NCBI RefSeq assembly: GCF_001269905.1
Contig: NZ_LHVK01000003.1
Span: 1,034,981 to 1,098,980 of the forward strand
Direction: 5' to 3'
From: Pseudomonas corrugata
GTDB lineage: Bacteria; Pseudomonadota; Gammaproteobacteria; Pseudomonadales; Pseudomonadaceae
Length of the DNA: 64,000 nucleotides
The notes beneath the pieces are model-generated. The model was not told the DNA's origin. It made no database searches and was given only the letters and a program-made list of their open reading frames with translations. Below, in pieces: positions 29,533 to 40,100 of this stretch. How positions within the stretch are numbered: the stretch's first letter is position 1; each line of letters begins with the position of its first letter. The position numbers and the translations under genes were made by a program.

Positions 29533-30684
29533 ATGGAAAAGTCTAAGTTTCGCAAAATCGCTATCGTGCTTGTCCTGGTCGTAGTGACCGGCCTGGTTTT
29601 CTACAGCGCTCAGTCGCCGGGGAAACCGCCGGAGTACCTGACCGCTACGGTCGAGCGCACAGACATCGAAAACGCGGTGCTGGCCACCGGGACGCTCCAG
29701 GGCGTCAAGCAGGTTGATGTCGGTGCCCAGGTGTCCGGGCAATTGAAGTCGCTCAAGGTCAAGTTGGGCGACAAGGTGAAGAAGGGCCAGTGGCTGGCGG
29801 AAATCGACCCGCTGCTGGCGCAGAACGCCTTGCGCCAGGCCCTGGTCAACGAAGAAAACCTGAAGGCAAAGCGGCAAGCCACCGCGGCACAACTCAAGGA
29901 CGCGAAAGCCACCTACGATCGCTACAAGGTGCTGCAACCGGACGACGCGATTTCCAAGCAGGAATTCGAGACCGCCGAATCGAACTACAAGGTGGAGGCT
30001 GCCAACCTGCTGTCCCTCGATGCACAGATCAAGGACGCGCAGATCCAGGTGGAAACGGCCCGGGTCAACCTGGCCTATACCCACATCGTCGCGCCTATCG
30101 ACGGCTATGTGGTGGGGATCGTGACCCAGGAAGGCCAGACCGTGATCGCCGAACAACTGGCGCCGGTGCTGCTGAAACTGGCCGACCTGGACACCATGAC
30201 CGTCAAGGCCCAGGTATCCGAGGCCGACGTGATTCACATCGTGCCCGGGCAAGAAGTGTATTTCACCATCCTCGGTGAGGCGGAAAAGCGCTACTACGCC
30301 ACGCTGCGCGGCACTGAGCCGGCACCGCAGAACTTCCTGGAGACGCAGAACGCCGGGACGCCCAAGCAGAACACCGCGGTGTTCTACAACAGCCTGTTCG
30401 ACGTGCCGAACCCCGATCATCGCCTGCGTATCTCGATGACGGCCCAGGTCCGTATCGTCCTGGACAAGGCCAAAGCGGTGCTGACCGTTCCGGTCGCGGC
30501 CCTGGGTGCGAAGAACCAGGATGGCAGCTACGTGGTCCGTGTACTGGACGCGGAAGGCAAGGCCCAGCCGCGCAACGTCCAGACGGGTATCAACAACAAC
30601 GTCAGGGCTGAAATCAAGGATGGCCTGGCAGAAGGTGACAAGGTCGTCATCGGTGAGCCGACCCCAGCCGTGGCAGGAGCCTGA
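29533..30684 (+). CDS. macA: MacA-like periplasmic adaptor of a tripartite ABC exporter
   Basis: The 383-residue membrane-fusion protein begins with a short cytoplasmic stretch and one membrane anchor (IAIVLVLVVVTGLVFYSA), then the two lipoyl half-motifs (NAVLATGTLQGVKQVDVGAQVSGQ and YTHIVAPIDGYVVGI) flanking a helical hairpin at about residues 100-170, and a C-terminal beta-barrel. This is the MacA arrangement. It links the inner-membrane MacB-type ATPase to a TolC-like channel. The gene starts 78 bases after the NRPS stop and is followed two bases later by macB. In the syringomycin/syringopeptin island the similar pseE-pseF pair helps secrete the toxins, so a role in exporting this peptide is likely. 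The MacA family also serves macrolide and pyoverdine export (PvdRT). Confidence 0.9.
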   Translation: MEKSKFRKIAIVLVLVVVTGLVFYSAQSPGKPPEYLTATVERTDIENAVLATGTLQGVKQVDVGAQVSGQLKSLKVKLGDKVKKGQWLAEIDPLLAQNALRQALVNEENLKAKRQATAAQLKDAKATYDRYKVLQPDDAISKQEFETAESNYKVEAANLLSLDAQIKDAQIQVETARVNLAYTHIVAPIDGYVVGIVTQEGQTVIAEQLAPVLLKLADLDTMTVKAQVSEADVIHIVPGQEVYFTILGEAEKRYYATLRGTEPAPQNFLETQNAGTPKQNTAVFYNSLFDVPNPDHRLRISMTAQVRIVLDKAKAVLTVPVAALGAKNQDGSYVVRVLDAEGKAQPRNVQTGINNNVRAEIKDGLAEGDKVVIGEPTPAVAGA

Positions 30685-30686
30685 CC

Positions 30687-32648
30687 ATGACGCGACCACT
30701 GTTGGAACTCGAAGGGATCACCCGTAGTTTTCAAGCGGGCGAAAAGGCGTTCATCGCGCTCAAGGACATCAACCTGACGATCAATGCCGGGGAAATCGTG
30801 GCGATCACGGGAGCGTCCGGCTCCGGCAAATCCACCCTGATGAATGTGCTCGGTTGCCTCGATCATCCGAGTTCCGGCAGCTACAAAGTGGATGGGCGCG
30901 AAACCGGCTCGATGGACGACCATGAGTTGGCGGAGCTGCGTCGCGATCACTTTGGTTTCATTTTTCAGCGCTATCACCTGTTGCCCCACTTGAGTGCCTT
31001 GCACAACGTCGAGATGCCGGCTATCTATGCCGGCGCCGCCGAGTCGCAACGGCACAACCGTGCCGGGGAGTTGCTGGGTCGCCTGGGGCTGACCGGGCAC
31101 CTGGCCAATCGACCCAGCCAGCTCTCCGGCGGGCAGCAACAGCGGGTGAGTATTGCCCGGGCCTTGATGAACGGAGGCGAGATCATCCTCGCCGACGAAC
31201 CCACCGGTGCGCTGGACACCGCCAGCGGCAAAGAGGTGATGAAGATCCTGCTGGAGCTCAACGCGGCGGGGCACACGGTGATCATCGTGACCCACGATGA
31301 GAAAGTGGCGGCCTACGCCCAACGCATCATCGAGATCCGCGACGGCGAGATTGTCAGCGACAGGGCCAATCCACGGCGATCAATGGAAGATCAGCCGCCA
31401 CAGGGCACTCCACCGGCCAAGGTCAAGCCGTCGAACCGACTGCTCGCCAGTTTCGGGCTGTTCAGCGAAGCGTTCAACATGGCCTGGGTCGCGCTGATCT
31501 CGCACCGGATGCGAACGCTGCTGACGATGCTGGGCATCATTATCGGCATCACTTCGGTGGTATCGATCGTCGCCATCGGTGAAGGGGTCAAGCAATATGT
31601 CTTGAAAGACATCGAAGCGATCGGCAGCAATACCATCGAGATCATGCCCGGGGCCGACTGGGGCGACAGCCGCTCGACGGCAATCGAAACGTTGGTGCTC
31701 TCCGACGTCACGGCCCTGAGCGACCTGTACTACATCGACAGTGCCACCCCGAACCTGGGGCGCAACCTGCTGTTGCGTTACCAGAACATCGACGTCAATG
31801 CGACCGTCAATGGTGTGAGCGAGAGTTACTTCCAGGTTCGCGGGATCAAGATCGGCTCGGGCGTAGCGTTCAACAAGGACGACTCCCGGCGGCAGTCGCA
31901 AGTGGTGGTGATCGACCATAACACCAGCCAGCGACTGTTCGGTTCGCACACGGACCCGCTGGGCAAGGTGATTCTTGTCGACAACCTGCCTTGCACTGTC
32001 ATCGGCGTGACCGAGGACCGCAAGAGCGTGTTCAATGCCAGCAAGAACCTGAACATCTGGATGCCCTATGAAACGGCGGCGGGACGCTTGCTGGGCCAGC
32101 GTTTCCTGGACAGCATCACAGTGCGGATAAAGGACGGGCAACCGAGCAAACTGGTGGAGGACAACGTGGTCAAGCTGCTGACGCAGCGTCATGGCATCAA
32201 GGACTTCTTCACCTACAACCTCGACAGCGTGATGCAGACGGTGCAGAAGACCAGTCAGTCGCTGGCACTGCTGCTCTCGCTCATCGCGGTCATCTCACTG
32301 GTAGTCGGGGGGATCGGCGTGATGAATATCATGCTGGTTTCGGTGACCGAACGAACCCGTGAAATCGGCATCCGCATGGCAGTGGGCGCGCGTCAGTCCG
32401 ATATACGCCAGCAGTTTCTCGTGGAGGCGGTGATGGTCTGCCTGCTGGGGGGCACGATTGGCATCGGATTGTCGTTCAGCATCGGCTATGTCTTTTCGAT
32501 CTTCGTCAAGGAATGGCAAATGGTGTTCTCGATGGGATCGATCATCACCGCGGTCGTCTGTTCGACACTCATAGGCATCGTGTTCGGTTTCGTACCTGCA
32601 CGCAATGCGGCACGGCTTGATCCGATCAATGCCTTGGCGCGTGATTGA
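30687..32648 (+). CDS. macB: MacB-like ABC exporter, ATPase fused to permease
   Basis: The 653-residue protein has an N-terminal ATPase domain (Walker [10 protein letters not shown] near residue 45, signature [15 protein letters not shown], Walker [13 protein letters not shown]) and a C-terminal permease. The first membrane helix ([21 protein letters not shown]) is followed by a large periplasmic domain and three more helices, beginning with [29 protein letters not shown]. This is the standard MacB layout, a mechanotransmitter that pushes periplasmic substrate through TolC. The ATG follows the macA stop by two bases, so the genes are co-translated. No TolC gene follows directly; the OprM-type channel at 34622 is the nearest candidate partner. 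Two REP pairs follow the stop. Confidence 0.93.
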   Translation: MTRPLLELEGITRSFQAGEKAFIALKDINLTINAGEIVAITGASGSGKSTLMNVLGCLDHPSSGSYKVDGRETGSMDDHELAELRRDHFGFIFQRYHLLPHLSALHNVEMPAIYAGAAESQRHNRAGELLGRLGLTGHLANRPSQLSGGQQQRVSIARALMNGGEIILADEPTGALDTASGKEVMKILLELNAAGHTVIIVTHDEKVAAYAQRIIEIRDGEIVSDRANPRRSMEDQPPQGTPPAKVKPSNRLLASFGLFSEAFNMAWVALISHRMRTLLTMLGIIIGITSVVSIVAIGEGVKQYVLKDIEAIGSNTIEIMPGADWGDSRSTAIETLVLSDVTALSDLYYIDSATPNLGRNLLLRYQNIDVNATVNGVSESYFQVRGIKIGSGVAFNKDDSRRQSQVVVIDHNTSQRLFGSHTDPLGKVILVDNLPCTVIGVTEDRKSVFNASKNLNIWMPYETAAGRLLGQRFLDSITVRIKDGQPSKLVEDNVVKLLTQRHGIKDFFTYNLDSVMQTVQKTSQSLALLLSLIAVISLVVGGIGVMNIMLVSVTERTREIGIRMAVGARQSDIRQQFLVEAVMVCLLGGTIGIGLSFSIGYVFSIFVKEWQMVFSMGSIITAVVCSTLIGIVFGFVPARNAARLDPINALARD

Positions 32649-32672
32649 GGTATTCGGGGCCAGCATCACTGT

Positions 32673-32770
32673 CCTCTGTGGGAGCGAGCCTGCTCGCGAT
32701 AGCGGTGGTGCATCCAACTTCGATGCTGACTGACCTGACGCCATCGCGAGCAGGCTCGCTCCCACAGAGG
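32673..32770. repeat. REP pair (BIME) after macB, first copy
   Basis: Inverted arms of 28 bases, from CCTCTGTGGGAGCGAGCC onward to GCTCGCGAT on the left and the exact complement on the right, enclose about 42 bases. It lies in the 292-base gap between the convergent macB and aminotransferase genes; no gene is seen there. Confidence 0.9.
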
Positions 32771-32811
32771 GGAATGGGGTGTTGCGGATATGGCGGTCGA
32801 CACAGATCAAG

Positions 32812-32901
32812 TGTGGGAGCGAGCCTGCTCGCGATAGCGGTGGGTCAGCGTGCACTGATGTTGGATATGCCGACGCCTTCGCGAGCAAGCCCGCTCCCAC
32901 A
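32812..32901. repeat. REP pair (BIME) after macB, second copy
   Basis: Left arm TGTGGGAGCGAGCCTGCTCG and right arm CGAGCAAGCCCGCTCCCACA, with a few mismatches, so it is older or less constrained than the first pair 42 bases before it. Confidence 0.88.
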
Positions 32902-32940
32902 AAGGGGGGCGGGTGCTAGCGTGCTGCAAAGGGTGGTTTT

Positions 32941-34281
32941 TCAGACTGTTTCGCGTGCCGCATAGGGGCATGTTTCGACGATTTTTCCGAGTGACTGTTC
33001 AAACCGGTCAAGGACCATGTCGACTTCACCCTCGGTGATGGTCAGGGGCGGCAGGAACCTGAGTACCGCGCCGTGGCGTCCGCCGGTCTCCATCATCAGG
33101 CCATTGTCGAAGCACTTGAGCTTGATGGCGTGCGCCAGGGCGCCGTCGGCCTGGCCAGCGCGTTGGGTGGTGGTCGGTTGGGTGATTTCCACCCCGATCA
33201 TCAAGCCGCGTCCGCGGATATCGCCGATGAAAGAAAACCGCTGCGCGATATCCTGCAGGCCGTTTTCCAGTCGTTCGCCCATCCGGGCGGCGTTGGCAAC
33301 CAGGTTGTCTTTCCTGATCTGACGCATGGTCGCAGCCCCGGCGACCATCGCCACCTGGTTGCCGCGGAAAGTCCCTGCATGCATCCCCGGCCCCCAGGTG
33401 TCCAGGTGTTCGGCATAGACAACGACCGCCAGGGGATAGCCGCCGCCGATGGCTTTTGACAGCACCAGGATGTCCGGCACGATACCCGCGTGTTCGATGG
33501 CAAAGGTACTGCCGGTGCGACCCAGGCCGGTCTGGACTTCGTCGACGATCAACAGGATCTCCTGCTCCAGGGTGATTTCCCGCAGTGCCCGCAGCCAGTT
33601 GGCCGAGGCCGGGATGCAACCGCCTTCGCCTTGCACCACCTCGACGATCACCGCCGCCGGTTTGGCAACGCCTCCCTCAGGGTCCGACAGCACGGTACGG
33701 ATATAGTCGATGGACAACTGATCGGTGTGTTCGCCATCGGTGCCGAAGGGGCAACGGAAGCGATAGGGGAACGGCAGGAAGTGCGTGCCCTGGGCGATAA
33801 GACCGTCACCGGTCTTCGGCGATAGCTTACCCATCGCCGACAGCGCCCCGGCGGTCATTCCGTGATAGCCACCGTGAAAAGCCATCAGCGGCGAGCGCCG
33901 GGTGTAGTGGCGCGCCAGCTTGATGGCGGCCTCGACCGCATCCGAGCCGCTGGGCCCGCAGAACAGGACCTTGCTGGTCTCGCGCATGTTCGCCGGCAGC
34001 GTGGAGAACAGCTCCTGGACGAAGGCATGCTTGGCCGGTGTCGCCAGGTCGAGGGCCTGCTGCAGATGATCGCCAGCGAGAAACGTCATCACCGCATCCC
34101 GGACTTCCGGCGGATTGTGTCCCAGGGCCAGGGTCCCGGCGTTAGACAGGCAATCGAGAAACTCCTGGCCGCTGGCGTCCTTGATCCGCATCCCCTTGCC
34201 GCTGACAAATAGCCGCTGGAAAGTCTGCGCATAGGTTCGCGCATTCGACTCGACATTTTCGAGATAACTGAGTGCTTCCAT
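32941..34281 (-). CDS. dat: Diaminobutyrate--2-oxoglutarate aminotransferase (class III, PLP)
   Basis: This 446-residue class III aminotransferase carries the PLP lysine in ILVLSKAIGGGYPL, the conserved Asp in LLIVDEVQTGLGRTG and the GPSGSDAVEAAIKLARHY phosphate-binding stretch. The family makes L-2,4-diaminobutyrate from aspartate semialdehyde with glutamate as amino donor (Dat/EctB type). Placement in an NRPS cluster whose fourth A domain carries a Dab code (DLEHNTTVSK) gives an independent reason for this substrate, and the syringomycin cluster has the same enzyme. The gene is convergent with macB and divergent from the RND operon, with REP pairs on both sides. Other omega-aminotransferases share the fold, so the substrate call rests partly on context. 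Confidence 0.88.
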   Translation of the reverse strand: MEALSYLENVESNARTYAQTFQRLFVSGKGMRIKDASGQEFLDCLSNAGTLALGHNPPEVRDAVMTFLAGDHLQQALDLATPAKHAFVQELFSTLPANMRETSKVLFCGPSGSDAVEAAIKLARHYTRRSPLMAFHGGYHGMTAGALSAMGKLSPKTGDGLIAQGTHFLPFPYRFRCPFGTDGEHTDQLSIDYIRTVLSDPEGGVAKPAAVIVEVVQGEGGCIPASANWLRALREITLEQEILLIVDEVQTGLGRTGSTFAIEHAGIVPDILVLSKAIGGGYPLAVVVYAEHLDTWGPGMHAGTFRGNQVAMVAGAATMRQIRKDNLVANAARMGERLENGLQDIAQRFSFIGDIRGRGLMIGVEITQPTTTQRAGQADGALAHAIKLKCFDNGLMMETGGRHGAVLRFLPPLTITEGEVDMVLDRFEQSLGKIVETCPYAARETV

Positions 34282-34344
34282 GTTCGATCATCCGTTGGCT
34301 ATGGAAAGGGAGGGGCGCAGGACACCCGTAGGTTCTGCGCAAGA

Positions 34345-34439
34345 CCCTGTGGGAGCGAGCCTGCTCGCGATAGCGGTAGGGCAGTCGCATCGAGGGTGCA
34401 TGTACCGCCGCTATCGCGAGCAGGCTCGCTCCCACAGGG
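34345..34439. repeat. REP pair (BIME) between dat and the RND operon
   Basis: Perfect inverted arms of about 32 bases beginning CCCTGTGGGAGCGAGCCTGC and ending in the complement GCAGGCTCGCTCCCACAGGG. It lies between two divergent promoters, in a 340-base gap that otherwise holds only the box at 34509-34532. Confidence 0.92.
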
Positions 34440-34508
34440 GGTGGTATTCGCAAGTCCGGGCCATTTCAGCAGGCCTCCGCACTTATCGCGAACTTTCTTG
34501 CCGGCACC

Positions 34509-34532
34509 TGTCCCCGTTTCCCACGCCAGACA
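34509..34532 (+). promoter_or_regulatory. syr-syp-like box upstream of the RND operon
   Basis: The 24 bases begin TGTCCCCGTTTCCC and end ACGCCAGACA. They match the syrB1 box at 20 of 24 bases and the syrP box at 19 of 24, always oriented toward the gene. A candidate -10 (TTAAAT at 34550-34555) lies 17 bases downstream; the start codon is 90 bases after the box. Confidence 0.6.
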
Positions 34533-34621
34533 CAAAACCGGCTCCGAGGTTAAATAACCGAATCAAATCTGCCGCGTCTCCGAACGGTTCGTTCACCTTT
34601 GCCAGGCCTCCAAAAAAACCT

Positions 34622-36049
34622 ATGCATGTCTTCAAGCCCCGGGCAAACCTACTGCTGGCGACACTGTGTGCGGTCCTGAGCGGTTGCGTGTTGGGGCCGG
34701 ACTATCGGGTACCGGCCGTCCCGGTAGCGGCCAAGTGGCAGGCTCCCTTGCCCCATGGTGCGTCGGTGGCCGCCTTGGCCGACTGGTGGCAGCAGTTCGA
34801 CGACCCGGCGTTGGCCGAGCTGCTGCGCCTGGCCGAAGCCGACAGTCCGTCGATGGATCAGGCGTGGGCCAATATCGCATTGGCACGGGCAACTGCAGAC
34901 AGCGATGCAGCCGATGCCATGCCCAGGATCGACGGCCAGTTATCCAAGGGGCGTGGCGGCCAACAGACAGGGAGCCAGCGCCTGGGCGGCTCAGGTTCTT
35001 CCGCTGCGCTGGACGCGGCGTGGGAGATCGACCTGTTCGGCAAGCTGCGTCGCAATAACGAAGCGGCCCGTTCACGGGTCGAGGCGCGAGTGGATGACTG
35101 GCATGACGCGCGAGTTTCCCTGGCGGCACAGGTGGGCGACTACTACGTGCAGTACCGTGGCTGCCAGAAACTGGTGCTGGCTTACCGGGATCAGGCCCAA
35201 TCGCAGCAGGACACGGCGCGTATCACGCGCCAGTCGTTCGGTGCCGGCTTCACATCGTCCGCCGACGCCGCCCTGGCCGATGCCAGCGCCGCCAGCAGCG
35301 CGGCAGCTCTGGTCCAGCAGCAAAGTGAATGCGAGGTCCTGCTCAAGAGTCTGGTGGCGTTGACCGGGGGCGACGAAGAGCGATTGATCGGCGTGCTCGG
35401 CAAGACCCCGGCGCAACTGCCGGAGCCTGCCGGACTCAACGTGCAGCAGATTCCTGCCGACATGCTGCGCCAGCGCCCGGATGTAGCCTCCAGCGAACGG
35501 GAGCTGGCGGCGGCGAATGCCGAGATCGGCGTGGCCCAGGCCGACCGGCTGCCGAGTCTGAGCCTGTCCGGCACATTTTCGGTAGGCAATACGGTAGGGC
35601 AGCACAATCGCTCTTGGTCACTGGGCCCGGTGTTGTCGGTCCCGCTGTTTGACGGCGGCAAACGTCGCGCGGCGGTGGACGGTGCCAAGGCTTCCTACGA
35701 TGCGGCCCTCGCGGTTTATCGCCAGACGCTGCGCACCAGTGTCATGGAGGTCGAACAGGCCTTGGTGCGCCTTGATGCGGCACGGCGACGGGAGTCCGAT
35801 GTCGAGCGTTCCACCGCTGGCTTTCGTGAGTCGTTCGAGGCCATCGACCGCAATTGGCAGGCTGGCAGCGTCAGTCTGCTGGACCGGGAAACCGCCCGCC
35901 GCCAGGCGCTGACGGCGGAAATCGAATTGATCACCTTGCAACAGGATCAGGTTCGCTACTGGATCGCCCTGTACAAGGCATTGGGCGGCGGATGGCAAAC
36001 CGGCCAGCCGCTGGCTCGGCACCCGACATCGAATGGAGAGGGCGTGTGA
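34622..36049 (+). CDS. pseA: Outer-membrane efflux lipoprotein (OprM/TolC family), PseA-like
   Basis: The 475-residue protein has a lipoprotein signal (LLLATLCAVLSGC) and the NodT/OprM signature GPDYRVPAVP just after the acylated Cys, then two repeats of the outer-membrane efflux domain (DWWQQFDDPALAELLRLA and, in the second half, DMLRQRPDVASSERELAAANAEIGVAQADRLPSLSLSG). It forms the trimeric outer-membrane duct. ATG 34622 was chosen because the signal peptide begins there; the longer reading frame upstream runs back through the REP pair. The adaptor gene starts inside its stop codon (GTGA), so the three efflux genes are one operon. Homologous PseA works with PseB and PseC in syringomycin/syringopeptin secretion. 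It may also serve the MacAB pair. Confidence 0.92.
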   Translation: MHVFKPRANLLLATLCAVLSGCVLGPDYRVPAVPVAAKWQAPLPHGASVAALADWWQQFDDPALAELLRLAEADSPSMDQAWANIALARATADSDAADAMPRIDGQLSKGRGGQQTGSQRLGGSGSSAALDAAWEIDLFGKLRRNNEAARSRVEARVDDWHDARVSLAAQVGDYYVQYRGCQKLVLAYRDQAQSQQDTARITRQSFGAGFTSSADAALADASAASSAAALVQQQSECEVLLKSLVALTGGDEERLIGVLGKTPAQLPEPAGLNVQQIPADMLRQRPDVASSERELAAANAEIGVAQADRLPSLSLSGTFSVGNTVGQHNRSWSLGPVLSVPLFDGGKRRAAVDGAKASYDAALAVYRQTLRTSVMEVEQALVRLDAARRRESDVERSTAGFRESFEAIDRNWQAGSVSLLDRETARRQALTAEIELITLQQDQVRYWIALYKALGGGWQTGQPLARHPTSNGEGV

Positions 36050-37152
36050 GGCCGACGTTGCGAAAAATCCTGCTGACCATCGCGGTGGTCGCGGTCGTGG
36101 CGATCCTGATGACGTTTCGTCGTGGCGCTGAGCCGGTCGCGGCTGCTTCCAGTATCAGCAGCCTGAGCGTGGAGGTTGTCCAGGCCCGGCCCCAGCTCTG
36201 GCCGCAACTGTTGTTCGCCAACGGTGCACTTGCACCCTGGCAGGAAGCGGTCATCAATGCCGAAACCAGCGGCCTGCGCATTGCCAGCCTGGAAGTCGAC
36301 GTGGGCAGTCGGGTAAAGAAGGGGCAACTGCTGGCGACGCTGGCCTCTGACACGGTGCTCGCCGAGGAAAGCAAGCAAAAGGCTCTGGTCGCCCAAGCGG
36401 TGGCCAACCTGGAACAGGCCCGTTCCAACGACCGTCGTGCCCGGGTTGTCGGCCAGGGCGGCGCCTTGTCGGAGCAGCAGCGCGAAGACTATCGCATCAA
36501 GGTCGCGTTGGCCGAGGCCGACCTGGCCGGAGCCCGGGCGGAATTGCAGAGCACCCGGATCAGGCTTCGGCAGACCCGAATCGTGGCGGTGGATGACGGC
36601 ATCATCTCCGCGCGCACGGCGCTGCTCGGCAAAGTGCTGTCCGCCGGCGACGAGCTGTTTCGCCTGGTGCGCGACGGTCGCATCGAATGGCAGGCCGAGC
36701 TGGACGCCCGTCAGCTGGCCCAGGTCCAGGTCGGCCAGGTTGCCCGACTGACGTTGCCTGGCGGGCAGAGCCTGGAAGGGCGGGTGCGGCTGGTGTCGCC
36801 CACATTGAATACCAAGACCAGCCGGGCCCTGGTGTATATCTCCCTGCCTACCGGCAGCCCCGCCCAGGCCGGCATGTATGCCAGTGGCCAGATCGAACTG
36901 GCGCCCCGCGAAGCGCTCACGGTACCGGACACGGCGGTGATCCTGCGTGATGGCCGCTCTTATGTGTTTACCCTCAACGACGACATGCACGTGGTCCAGC
37001 GACCGGTGCTGGTGGGCCGGCGGATGCATGAGGCGGTGGAGATCCTCAGCGGCCTGGATGATCAGGGGGCCCGTATCGTGCGCGCCGGTGGCGCCTTCCT
37101 CAATGACGGTGCGAGTGTGACCCTCGTACAATCCCAGGTCGCCCAGCCATGA
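36046..37152 (+). CDS. pseB: RND efflux periplasmic adaptor, PseB-like
   Basis: The 368-residue membrane-fusion protein starts at a GTG overlapping the pseA stop, with GGAGAGGGC just upstream; a longer reading frame upstream lies inside pseA. An N-terminal anchor (ILLTIAVVAVVAILMTF) precedes lipoyl halves (EAVINAETSGLRIASLEVDVGSRVKKGQLLA and TRIVAVDDGIISARTALLGKVLSAGDELF) around a helical hairpin, then the beta-barrel and membrane-proximal domain. It bridges the RND pump and the outer-membrane channel. The next gene starts in an ATGA overlap, so the operon is tightly coupled. The anchor rather than a lipobox holds it in the inner membrane. Confidence 0.92.
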   Translation: MRPTLRKILLTIAVVAVVAILMTFRRGAEPVAAASSISSLSVEVVQARPQLWPQLLFANGALAPWQEAVINAETSGLRIASLEVDVGSRVKKGQLLATLASDTVLAEESKQKALVAQAVANLEQARSNDRRARVVGQGGALSEQQREDYRIKVALAEADLAGARAELQSTRIRLRQTRIVAVDDGIISARTALLGKVLSAGDELFRLVRDGRIEWQAELDARQLAQVQVGQVARLTLPGGQSLEGRVRLVSPTLNTKTSRALVYISLPTGSPAQAGMYASGQIELAPREALTVPDTAVILRDGRSYVFTLNDDMHVVQRPVLVGRRMHEAVEILSGLDDQGARIVRAGGAFLNDGASVTLVQSQVAQP

Positions 37153-40100
37153 ATATTTCGGCGTTGTCGATTCGTTATCCGGTCCCGGCGGTGATGCTGT
37201 TCATTCTGCTCACGCTCTTCGGCCTGCTGGGTTTCGGCAAGCTTGCCATCCAGGATTTCCCGGACATGGACCTGCCGGTGGTGGTGATCAGCGCGTCACT
37301 GGAGGGTGCCGCTCCCGAACAGCTGGAAACCGAGGTGGCGCGCAAGATCGAGGACAAGCTCACGTCCCTGCGCTTGCTCAAGCATGTGACGACGGTGATC
37401 ACCGACGGCGCCGTCAGCATCAGTGTCAGTTTCGACATCGACAAGGACGGCAACGAGGCGCTTAACGAAGTGCGCAATGCGGTCGACAGCGCCATGCCGC
37501 AACTGCCGGCCAGCCTGGATACGCCCTCGGTGTCGCGGTTGACCACCAGTGCATCGCCGCTGCTGACCTATGTCATCGCTTCTGATGCCCTGGATGAGGA
37601 AGCACTGTCGTGGTTTGTCGATAACGAGCTGAGCAAACAGTTGCTGTCGGTGCCCGGCGTGGCGCTGATCTCACGTATCGGCGGGGTTGATCGGGAGGTC
37701 CAGGTCAATCTCGATCCGGCCTTGATGGCCGGGTTGGGCATCCGTGTCGCGGATGTCGCTGCGCAACTGCGGGCAATGCAGAAAGACAATTCCGGCGGTC
37801 AGGGCAATCTGGGTAGCGGCCAGCAGGCCGTGCGCACCCTGGGAGCCATCGATGATCCGGCTGTCCTTGGCACCATCGATATTCCCAGTGGCGATGGGCG
37901 CCTGCTGGCATTGAACCAACTGGCGGACATTCGCGACACCCACGCCGAGCGCAGCAGCCGGGCTTTTCGCGATGGCAAGCCGGTGATCGGCTTCCAGATC
38001 ACCCGGTCACTGGGGTTCTCCGATATCGGTGTGGCCAACGACGTGCGCAAGCGCATGACCGAGTTTGTGCAGCAGCATCCCAATGTGCGTATCGACGAGG
38101 CCAGCGATACGGTCAAGGCCGTGCTTGCCAATTACCACGACTCGATGAACCTGCTGTACGAAGGCATGCTGCTGGCGGTGCTGGTGGTCTGGTGGTTCCT
38201 GCGGGACTGGCGCGCCACGCTGATCGTCGCCACGGCGCTGCCGTTGTCGATCATCCCCACCTTTGGCGTGATGTACCTGGCCGGGTTCACGCTCAACGCC
38301 GTTTCCCTGCTGGCCCTGGCGTTGGTCATCGGTGTGTTGGTGGACGATGCCATCGTCGAAATCGAGAACATTGCCCGGCACTTGCGCATGGGCAAGACGC
38401 CGCTTCAGGCGGCTACCGAAGCAGCGGATGAGATCGGCCTGGCGGTGCTCGCCACGACGGCCACCCTGGTCGCGGTCTTTCTGCCCACGGCGTTCATGGG
38501 CGGCGTGGCTGGAAAACTGTTTCGCCAGTTCGGCGTGACTGCTTCGGTGGCGTTGCTGTTTTCGTTGCTGGTGGCCCGGGTACTGACCCCGATGATGGCG
38601 GCCTATTTCCTCAAGGCCAAGACCGATACCGCACACGACGGCCCGTTGATGACTCGCTACCTGGGCTGGATCCATGCCAGCCTGTCCCGCCGCAAAACCA
38701 CGATGGTCCTGGCCAGCCTGTTTTTCATCGGAGCCCTCGCACTGGTGCCTTTGTTGCCCACGAGTTTCCTGCCGGCCCAGGACGTCGGTCGCAGCCGGAT
38801 AACCCTGGAATTGCCTCCCGGCACGACGCTGGAGCAGACCACCGGGATGGCATTGCAGGCCAGCGAAAGGCTGAGCGAGATGCCCCAGGTCAAGCATGTG
38901 TTCATTTCGGTGGGGACGGCCAGCAGCTCGGGGGCCGGGCCGGCCGATATAACCGGCGCCGGCGATGCCATCCTGACCGTGGATCTGGTGGATCGGAACC
39001 AGCGCGACCTCAAACTGGTGCAAGTCGAAGCCCAGATGCGCGAGGCGCTGCGTACACTGCCCGGGGTGCGTATCAATGTCGGGGGCGACGGGAGCGGCGA
39101 GAAACTCAATATCGTCCTGGCCAGCGACGACGGCGACCTGTTGGAGCGCACGGCAAGTGCGCTGGAACCGCAACTGCGCGAGCTGCACGGGATCGGCAAC
39201 GTCACCTCCAGCAGCGCCCTGCAACGCCCGGAAATCCAGATGCGCCCGGACTTCGCCCGCGCGGCGGAGCTGGGGATCACCAGCCAGGAGATCGCCGATA
39301 CGTTGCGCATGGCGACCTACGGCGAATATTCCTCGCAGCTGGGGAAAATCAATTTGTCGCAGCGCCAGGTCGATGTGCGGGTGCGGATGGATTCGCTGCT
39401 GCGCGATGATCTGCAGAGCATCAACCAGCTACGGGTGACCGGCCGCGATGGTCAGGTCACCTTGTCCTCGTTGGGAGACATCAGCATGGGCAGCGGGCCG
39501 GCGCAGATCAGTCGGCTCGATCGCTTGCGCAATATCACCCTGTCCATTGAACTCAACGGACGCAACCTGGGTGAAGTCATGGCCGAGGCCAGCCAGCTAC
39601 CGGCAATGCGCAATCTTCCACCTGAGGTAAAAAGGGTGGAGCAAGGCGAGTTGCAGCTGATGACTGAATTGTTCGGCAGCTTCAGCCTGGCCATGGCCAT
39701 CGGTGTGTTCTGTATCTACTCGGTCCTGGTGTTGCTGTTCCACGATTTCCTGCAGCCGGCCACGATTCTTTCGGCGCTCCCGCTTTCCTTGGGCGGAGCG
39801 CTGGTGGCGTTGTTGGTGTGCAATTTCAGCTTTTCCCTGCCATCGGTCATCGGTTTGCTGATGTTGATGGGCATCGTGACCAAGAACTCCATCCTGTTGG
39901 TGGAGTACGCCATCATGGCTCGCCGCGATTATGGCCTGGGTCGATATGACGCGTTGGTGGATGCCTGTCACAAGCGTGCCCGCCCCATTCTGATGACCAC
40001 CATCGCAATGGGTGCAGGCATGTTGCCCACTGCCTTGGGCATGGGTGAAGACCCCAGCTTCAGGCAGCCGATGGCCGTGGTGGTCATGGGAGGCTTGCTG

